Part shown: positions 57,381-64,000 of the stretch, piece by piece
Position numbering within the stretch: the first letter of the stretch is position 1
Layout of the letters: every line of letters starts with the position of its first letter
NCBI GenBank assembly: GCA_018881555.1
Contig: JACAXG010000060.1
Location: 1,054,001 to 1,118,000 of the forward strand
DNA: 64,000 bases
Reading direction: 5' to 3'
Source of the DNA: Amblyornis subalaris
Lineage: Eukaryota > Chordata > Aves > Passeriformes > Ptilonorhynchidae
The notes under the pieces: generated by a model
Seen by the model: only the letters and a program-made list of their open reading frames with translations
What the model was told of the DNA's origin: nothing
The model's database searches: none
Program-made: the position numbers and the translations under genes

Positions 57381-57776
57381 TCATAAAAGTGAGTACAGTG
57401 GGTGAGAAATAATAGAAGATCCAGGTACATGTTTCCACCAGTACCCTAAAATACCCATAAGCTGCTGCAACTCTGTTTTAGAGTGAGGCATTTGCAAATG
57501 TTCTACTTTTCTTAAGGTATATGGAGGAATCACCACACTACCCTCTGTCCACCAAGTACTCAAAAACTTTAATTCTCTACTTGGTCCCTGACATTTTTTG
57601 GGTGGCATCTCAAATTCTGCTTTGTGTAGTGCCTGCTGTGCAGCTGCTGTCACTTCCCCCACCTTTTCGAGGGAATTTCCTCCAATTAGGGTATCACCTC
57701 TATATTGGTAGAGTTTCACGTTCTGAGGGAGTGAGACTGTCTGTAAAAGTTCAGCAAACACAGGATGAGCAATCAT
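57381..57776 (-). pseudogene. retroviral pol (reverse transcriptase) fragment
   Basis: Open for 131 codons on the - strand. Family marks include QGPSRELKFL, followed by a Trp-rich segment and the LMGILGYWWKHVPG block that follows the RT palm. At the position of the catalytic Y-x-D-D motif this copy reads YRGD, so a key aspartate is lost. Further RT-like coding upstream (57777-58010) is out of frame and has stops. Non-functional. Confidence 0.85.
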
Positions 57777-58270
57777 GGATGAATGTTTATACCCCTGTGG
57801 ATGTCTATTAGAGGTATCTTATGTACCTTCCCAACTAAATGAAAGTTTCTTTTTATACTCCTGTAAGGGGACCGACCATAAAGGACGCATCTGTCACACC
57901 AAGCACTGCTATCCATGGTTGTTGGCTGCTTGTAGCTGTTGAGGTTGCAATATTGGGTACTGCAGCTGTTAGTGGGGCCGTGTTGGCATTTAAGAGCTGA
58001 TAATCAATTGCTAGATGCCAGCTCCCATCCAGTTTTCAGACTGGCCGACTGGGTGGATTGTATGAGGAAGTGGGTTTTGGAAATAATGTGCTGTTTTTCT
58101 AAGTCTGCTGTTACCGCTGAAGTTCCATTTCGCGCTGCGGCAGAAACTGGGTGCCGAGGTATGCTGGTAATCTTTGAATCGGAGAGTGTGTGAAATACAC
58201 ACACTGTACCCCCTGATTCTGTCAGGTGTAGGGTCAACATTTCAACCAAAGGACCACATGCTGCCATCCA
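57777..58270 (-). pseudogene. decayed pol coding, frameshifted
   Basis: RT-like pieces are spread over more than one - strand frame with in-frame stops (for example VLGVTDASFMVGP near 57880, and GWELASSN just before a stop at 58001-58003). Continuous with the fragment to its left; clearly broken. Confidence 0.6.
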
Positions 58271-58417
58271 TCAGGCACCTGGTTTGGATATTCAAAATAC
58301 GGAAACCCCAAGTAGTTCCATTGTGATCTTTAACTGCAAAGCAGGTAGACAACATGCGTTTCTCGCCTAGGAGCCATAAATTAACTTCTGTGGTTTGTCT
58401 ATTAACACTTGCTCCAT

Positions 58418-58807
58418 TCACTGCAGTCTTTGCTGTCCAGGTTGTGCACCCAGCTTCTCAGCATCCTGTTGCTTTAATATTGGAATGTGTTCTTCTGTAT
58501 CTGTGTGGAATTTTATCATTTGTTGTTGAGGATCAACAGGAATCAGAATGTATTTTGCTTTAATGATGGGTCTACGCTCGTGTTCAGAGAAATCTGAGAG
58601 AAACAAAGAATCAGCTTCCCTCATTTTGCTGTCATCAGGGTTATCCCATATGTTCCCATCCCATTCTTCAAGGGATACAATTAATTTCCTAATCTGTAAA
58701 ATGCCAGGAGGATGGAGAGCCCACATAAGCATAAATTCGATCTTTTCCTCTAACTTTTTGTTCTCATTTTCTAGCTTTAACTGGTTTTGCATCTGCTCTG
58801 TTTTCAA
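58418..58807 (-). pseudogene. retroviral gag-like fragment
   Basis: 130-codon - strand open frame: an N-terminal Lys/Glu/Asn-rich coiled-coil stretch (LKLENENKKLEEKIEF) followed by VSLEEWDGNIWDNPDDS, a pattern I associate with avian ERVL-type gag. Isolated from the gag start at 59085 by stops. Confidence 0.65.
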
Positions 58808-58947
58808 AGACAGTATTCATTCAGTTGCCTTTAGAAATTTTATTTCTTCCTTTAGGTCCAGTACCCTTTTATTTTTATTCTTCCTATCTTGATAAACAGC
58901 TTCTAACCAGGTACCTAGCATTTTTCAAATAATTCCTTTTCCATCCT

Positions 58948-59085
58948 TTAAATGGCCCCGGCCACCTTTAGCTGTCCTTCCACAGCTGTACAATCATGCC
59001 AGTTAACACGACCCCATTCTTCTGAGAATTTGGGACTTGGACTTATTCTGTACTTTCCTGAGTAATCCATGCTATTATTTGCCAT
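58948..59085 (-). pseudogene. gag N-terminal fragment
   Basis: ATG on the - strand at 59085, 20 bases inside the LTR edge, opens 45 codons (MANNSMDYSGKYRISPSPKF, then EEWGRVNWHD) and ends at TAA. Position directly after the 5' LTR fits a gag start. Inference from position and composition. Confidence 0.5.
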
Positions 59086-59167
59086 CCTGTCAACTATGCC
59101 AATTTGTCACAAATGAGTGATTTAGGTTGCTTAAAGAATCACCGTCAAAAGTAGTAGCAAAAATGGG

Positions 59168-59750
59168 TGTCACCTGGATTTAACCCAAGCTGACACCTAA
59201 GCACTATGCAGCCAAGTCGCTTATTCCCTGCTGCCCCCCACCCCTGCACTGGGATGGGGAGGAGGATCAACGGAAAAAAAAAAGGGGGGGGGGACCTCAT
59301 GGATTGAGATAAGAACAGTTCAACAATTGAAACGAAGTTATAGTAATAGTGATAACTGTAATAAAAAGAAAAAAGCAAACCCAAACAAACCAAGAAATAC
59401 AAGTGATGCACAATACAATTGCTCACCACCCGCTGACTGATGCCCATCCCATCCCTGAGCAGTGATCAGCCCCTCTTGACCAACTCCCCCAGTTTATTTA
59501 CTGGGCATGACAATCTGTGGTATGGAATATCCCTTTGGCCAGCTCATGTCACTTGTTCTGGCTATGTGCTCCCTCCCAGCCTTTGGCAGAGCATGGGTAA
59601 CTGAAAAGTCCTTCACTTTGGGCAAGCACTACTCAGTAACAGCTAAAATACCAGTGTATTATCAACAATATTCTCATGCTGAATCCCAAACACAGCACTG
59701 TACCAGCTACTAGGAAGAAAGCAAACTCTATCCCAGCCAAAGCCAGGACA
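59168..59750 (-). mobile_element. nested solo LTR with 5-bp target duplication
   Basis: Starts TGTCACC and ends CCAGGACA on the + strand, flanked by ATGGG at 59163-59167 and 59751-59755. The sequence (CTCACCACCCGCTGACTGAT, GGTATGGAATATCCCTTTGG, ATACTGGGCATG-like promoter block) is of a solo LTR kind common in neoavian genomes as I know them. By that resemblance it reads on the - strand, where the TATA region is CCCAGTAAATAAACTGGGG. No internal coding remains. Confidence 0.9.
59271..59293. repeat. A-run followed by G-run inside the solo LTR
   Basis: About ten A followed by about ten G on the + strand. Likely to vary in length and to be error-prone in sequencing. Confidence 0.85.
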
Positions 59751-61050
59751 ATGGGCTTAATATGAATTTGTAAAAGTGCAACTTAACGAAGCTCGATGGC
59801 AAGATTCACTCTATTGCTTACAACATGGATGAAAAATCGAGCTAGAATTAATTTAGAATGAATTCACACAGAAACCGAAGATGCAAAAGAGTGAGGAAGA
59901 CCCTCCTGTTAAGTCATGAGATTCAGAGTGGACCCCCTTGCTTTCTAAACTCCTTATGGAGCTGAGGTGCAGCTGGTCCAGTCTTAGTCTCAGACTTGGT
60001 CAACAATCAATACCTAAAGGATTTAGCAGCAGTTAATAATTGACTAATTTAACATTTACAAAGTGATATACAAAGTGATAGGCTTTACTGTAATTGCTAC
60101 AGTGACTTAATTATACATCCAAGACAGCAACATTCATGCTGTACTGGCTAGAGGGCATCTAAGTCAGTTCACACATGGATGCACACTGACACAGAGGTAT
60201 ATATTTATAGACAGGGATATATTGATGTAAATGTATAGAAGTATACCTGTTAAAAATTCCCCTTGAGTTCAGTGAAATGCTCACTTCAAATGTCTTGACA
60301 TTTCTCAATGGGCAAGCGTTGAGCCTCAAGGAATAGAAGGTTTCAGCCCAGGCCCTGTCATCAACTTTTGGTGCTGATCCTCAGAACTTTGCAAAGCNGA
60401 GAGTCTGTGAGCTCGGGCAGATATCCTACTCAGGGAGATGCCGGTGGCAGCCTGCTGCGGTCCAGGTGAGCCAAAGGGTCTCGCTCAGGACCAGTTTTTA
60501 GGGTTGTTAGATAATTGGCTTTAGTCATCCATAAGTTTTCATCCTGAACACAATCTTGGTTAATAATTCCTGGAATTTTCAAAAGTCCAGTGACAATGGT
60601 ACTGTTCCACTCCAGCTACAATTCAGGTAAGGAATGTTCCAGGCCTGTCAGGGGATAACTGATTATTCCTGCTCTCATTCCCTCCTTGGTCAGACAACAG
60701 GAGTTCCAGTTATGGTCATGTCAAGAAAGATTCACAACGCCACAAGTTTATGTCTAAAAAAGAGACAGAGGAGTCCCATAACTTTATTTGAACAAAGGGA
60801 GAGGCCACGGACATTTCCCATGGGGTGTCTCAAATTGCTGGAGGATGCAGCCTCCTTTTTATCCTACTTTCCNGGCAGCATTTCGCTCTCTCTTTCCCCA
60901 TTGGCTGAGGTACTTGAGAGGTACAGACTTCCTGATCGCCTAATACATATCCCCCTTCAAATGTGCACCTGCTTTTTTCTTTGTATCTCTGTTCTTTTTC
61001 TCTAAATCCGGGAATTTGACATGGCCCTGGTTGAGCAATAGTCTGTCAAT

Positions 61051-61066
61051 TAGGGGAATTCCCCTA
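61051..61066. promoter_or_regulatory. kappaB-like palindrome in LTR
   Basis: TAGGGGAATTCCCCTA, a perfect 16-bp palindrome whose GGGGAATTCCCC core matches a known NF-kappaB site type. It lies in the likely U3 part of the LTR-like element. Confidence 0.6.
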
Positions 61067-61100
61067 GAATTTATGTTTCCTTCCACTGCTTGAATTTACC

Positions 61101-61235
61101 TTTCAGTATCTGCCTTTATCTATGAACAGGCCCACAGTTTGTAGCGATACATCCTCCTCAATCCTTTCAAGCATTTGGCTTTATCTACAAACAGGCCCAC
61201 AGTTTGTAAAGACACAGCCTTCTCATTCCTTTCAG
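61101..61235. repeat. 65-bp tandem duplication in LTR
   Basis: CTTTATC-[..]-AACAGGCCCACAGTTTGTA recurs with period 65 (copies begin at 61114 and 61179), slightly diverged. Enhancer-type direct repeats of this kind are common in retroviral U3 regions. Confidence 0.85.
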
Positions 61236-61623
61236 TCGCTGTCACCCTCACCTTAACTGTGGGGCTATATCCTGGTCCAGTCATGGGACACTTCACTGCC
61301 TAACTCATTACATGGAGACCAAGGCCTGATAGGAATTTCTGAGGTTATAGAGCAGCTCTGAGGAGGAATGCACCGCTTAGAAGTTGGGGAAGGAGAGAAG
61401 CAGCTTTGCTCTTCATAGTTTCCCTGTTTCGAGTAGTTATTCTCAGAGTTGATGTTTATTACTGTAAAACCATGTTGCATTGGATAATGTTAGGATAACT
61501 AGGATTTTTAATAAGTGGGATTTTTTTTAATACTGAAAGAGCAAGTGCATGATTTTTGTGCAGGGTTTATTAGTTGTAACCTACTGAGTAATGTATTCAC
61601 ACTGAGGAGAGGAAAAACGATAT

Positions 61624-61661
61624 ATGAGTACATATCCATATAAAATGAGTACATATCCATA
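61624..61661. repeat. two-copy direct repeat, period 21
   Basis: ATGAGTACATATCCATA occurs at 61624 and 61645. Confidence 0.85.
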
Positions 61662-64000
61662 GTAAAATGCTCAATATGGTACATGTGCTGTTTTTTTTAG
61701 GCCCAATCCCTGCATGATATTTAAGGAGGAGTCTGTCTCTTAGCCTTCAAAGTACCACAAAATGTACAAGCTGTAGGTATGGCTGCCTTGGCAGAAGAAA
61801 GAACAATGAGGCAAGGGACCTATTTTGTCTCAGATGTCTTCTGTGTTGTATTTTTTTATTACTCAGAGTGTTTTAGGAACACTAGTGAATTTGTATACAA
61901 GAGAAGGAAATGTCCCTATTTATTAAAAGGCTTCTTGAATCTGAAACTACATAAGAGGATCTGGTAGTGCCTGATAAAGCCAGTCTTGTTTCGCTTGATT
62001 GAGTAATTTTTTTTTCCTTGTTTACTACTACAGCTGCTCTTTATTACCTATCACCTGGAATCCCTGGTGTGAATAAAAAGTAAATCTTATCATGGAGCAG
62101 TGTTTTACAATAGCTGTGACATAAAAATGCATTATTTGTGTATTATTTGGTATTTCTGTGTCTGTGTAGTGTTCGTCAGTAGTTGTGTACTATCTCAGCA
62201 GTTGCAGAATTAGCTACCAGGAGAGGTCAAAGGCAGAGTGAACAGCAATTCTATTTTTTGAGGAGTTCAATTTCTCTCTCAAATAAACATCAACACACAA
62301 ATGGAAATCTGTTAAAATGTTGATAACCTGTTTTTGTCATTATTTACCTTGACTTCATTGACTCACACAAGATTGGAAAGACATCCCCAGCTATCAGTTC
62401 TGCTTCCTATTTCTATTAAGCAAATCTTGACCTCTGTCTTAAAACGGCAGGTGGGCAGCCTACATTTATTTAGTGAAGGGTTGGAGTGGCTTTTTGTTTG
62501 TGCGCTTGGATTCCTAACAGTTGGAGGAAGAGGCTGTTCCAGAAGCTTGTTGTCCTGATTAAAAACATGTTGTCGTTTCTAGCCTAGGCTTACTAAGCAA
62601 CTAGATTATGCCCATTGCTTCTTAAGTGTCTCAGTCAAAAGGGTGTTTCTCCTCCATCAGGTGCACCTTCAGCATGTGGCCATAGAGGTGAAAGGTGTCT
62701 GTTTTAAACCTTTGCTTTCTTAAGCTGAGCAATTCAGGTACTTCTGACTTCTAGTGGAAAATAGGCTTTCCATTTCTGGAAAACAGTTCATTTTTGTTAT
62801 CTATAGATCAGATTGCTTTAAATGTAAACAACGTTCCAGTCTTCACTCGTTCCATCTACTTTTCTTCCTCTGTTGGAAGTACCTTCTGTAATAAAGTCTT
62901 CCTCCTAACTACCCCTTGTGAAAGGCCTGTAGTCTGCCTGCATCCTTGGCCTTCAGTTGTGTCCCTCCCTGTGCAGTATTCAGACTTTCTCTGTGTTCAT
63001 GATCACATTTACCTTAGTGTCACAGAAGAGTACACTTCTTCTAGGCAGTACTCAGTAACTGGAAAAAAAATAAATAGGATCAGTCCTGAGACCAAAGGCC
63101 TTTGTTTTAGTGTCCTGACTTTGGTGGCTTCCTACATTCTTTTTGTTCATCGGTTAATGAGACTATAATTCAACTTCTGAGCAAAATTTGTGCAAGAACA
63201 TGCTTTTAGGTTTAATTGAAGTCCTTGTCTAACTGGTTACAAACAAGTGCTATCCAAAGGAAGTTGGTGAGTAGGAAGCTTTAGTTAATTTTTTGTAAAA
63301 GTCTTAGATAAATGCTAATTATAAAATGACCTCAGAAACTTGAGAAGGAACAGACAGACCTGCTTTTAGCACTCCAGGTGGATTCATTGCTAATTGTGTG
63401 TTTTAATTGATGGCACAAATCTTATTGAGTAGGAAGTTACTCACTGTAGGGCTTCAGCTACAGAGCCTAATCAGAAAGCCCCACACATCCTGTGTAATCT
63501 TCTGCTACTTGGCTGATGCTGATGCCCTTTAAGTCGTTATTCCTGTTACATTTCTGGGGGTGTGTGGCAGCTAAAAATTGGCCCTTTTGGTTTTGTTAGA
63601 GTCAATCTTCTACTAGTGAACAATTATGCAACAGATTAAAACCCACCATTTTCTAGAGTCTGCTTGTATGCCATCTGTTGTCCTGTGGTTCAGCATGTAC
63701 TTCAGGCACTGGCCTCATGGAACCAAAATATGGGAACAGTTTCTGAGGTGCTCTGTAAAGAGAAATTTTGACAAAATATGGGACTTCTTTATAAAAAAGA
63801 TGTTGTCTGAAATCTGGTAGTCCTGTTAGGGAGTTGTATGCTTGGTCACAACGTTATTTCATCTTTTGTAGGCGTGTAAAGACTTACGGACTGGTGGCCT
63901 TGGAAACTGAAACTCAACAGGTCAGGTTTGGCATTGGCCGTAGATGTGCAGATGTGCCTAAAATGCTTGTTGTTTCCCAGCCTTCTTCTGTAAGATCTTA

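Larger units (their letters stand above)
56987..60060 (-). mobile_element. ERVL-like endogenous provirus remnant
   Basis: Two related sequences of about 370-380 bp flank gag/pol remnants on the - strand: the 3' LTR at 56987-57366 and the 5' LTR at 59105-60060 (the latter split by a nested LTR). Shared blocks include AATTTGTAAAAG, CCTGCTTTCTAAACT and GACTAATTTAACATTTACA. Both copies begin TG and end CA on the + strand. The internal part is only about 1.7 kb, so most of gag-pro-pol and any env is missing. The copy is broken by stops and frameshifts. No target duplication was seen at the outer ends. Class assigned by resemblance of the gag and pol remnants. Confidence 0.85.
59105..60060 (-). repeat. 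5' LTR of the ERVL-like remnant, interrupted
   Basis: Left piece 59105-59167 and right piece 59756-60060 together match the LTR at 56987-57366; the 583-bp solo LTR plus a 5-bp duplication lie between them. Confidence 0.8.
60646..61321 (-). mobile_element. solo LTR-like element with candidate 5-bp target duplication
   Basis: Begins TGTCAGGGG and ends GAGACCA on the + strand, flanked by AGGCC at 60641-60645 and 61322-61326. Read on the - strand it has an LTR layout: a 65-bp direct repeat and a GGGGAATTCCCC palindrome in the U3 part, a GGATAAAAAGGAGG TATA-like site near 60857, AATAAA at 60789-60784, then a U5-like tail. No coding. Edges depend on the short duplication. Confidence 0.65.
55784..64000 (+). 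other. B3GALNT2 intron 1 (to window end)
   Basis: No second exon found: none of the open frames resembles the sequence that follows in the family. The intron holds a foldback repeat (56225-56317), an ERVL-like provirus remnant (56987-60060) with a nested solo LTR, and an LTR-like element (60646-61321). From 61327 to 64000 only a short 21-bp-period duplication was noticed. Confidence 0.7.

Noticed and set aside
63000..64000. Possible B3GALNT2 exon 2 near the right edge
   Set aside because: No frame here shows the sequence expected after the signal anchor in the family; exon 2 is probably outside the window.

Overview
This window reads as nuclear DNA of a bird. It is AT-rich vertebrate sequence with short spliced exons. 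It carries several 3' ends of chicken-repeat-1 (CR1) LINEs and bird-type endogenous retrovirus LTRs. The gene order LYST > GNG4 > B3GALNT2, all on the + strand, matches the order I know from the human 1q42.3 region. One of the LTRs is of a kind I associate with neoavian genomes rather than chicken, but I cannot name the species. Isolated single N bases are scattered through the window.

Layout. (1) 712-25568: the last 27 coding exons of LYST, the BEACH-domain lysosomal trafficking regulator; the 5' two thirds of the gene lie left of the window. Spliced as listed, the exons give exactly 1,314 residues and a stop with no frame break, covering the armadillo-like C-terminal part, PH-BEACH, BEACH and WD40 domains. 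A roughly 2 kb 3'UTR follows, ending near an AATAAA at 27523. (2) 27550-30650: intergenic DNA, closed on its right by a CR1 end at 29915-30632. (3) 30655-31290: a CpG island, the probable GNG4 promoter, followed by a long intron and two coding exons (37555-37650 and 44039-44167) for a 74-residue G-protein gamma-4 subunit ending in a CTIL prenylation box; its poly(A) signal is at 44788. (4) 44815-55300: intergenic DNA with an internal CR1 reverse-transcriptase fragment and a CR1 3' end. (5) 55310-56120: a second CpG island with the first coding exon of B3GALNT2 (55690-55783), a Golgi/ER glycosyltransferase. The rest of the window is its intron 1. That intron holds a broken ERVL-like provirus on the - strand, a solo LTR nested inside it with a perfect 5-bp target duplication, and a third LTR-like insertion at 60646-61321.

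The three genes do not form a pathway: LYST works on lysosome-related organelle size and secretion, GNG4 in heterotrimeric G-protein signalling, and B3GALNT2 in O-mannosyl glycan synthesis on alpha-dystroglycan. Their order is conserved synteny. No coding gene other than these three and mobile-element remnants could be supported. The least explained structures are inverted repeats: a 26-bp-stem, 93-nt foldback in B3GALNT2 intron 1 (56225-56317), an 11-bp-arm hairpin at 51148-51173, a 12-bp-arm hairpin in a LYST intron (23866-23892) and a 16-bp perfect palindrome near the last GNG4 exon (43854-43869).
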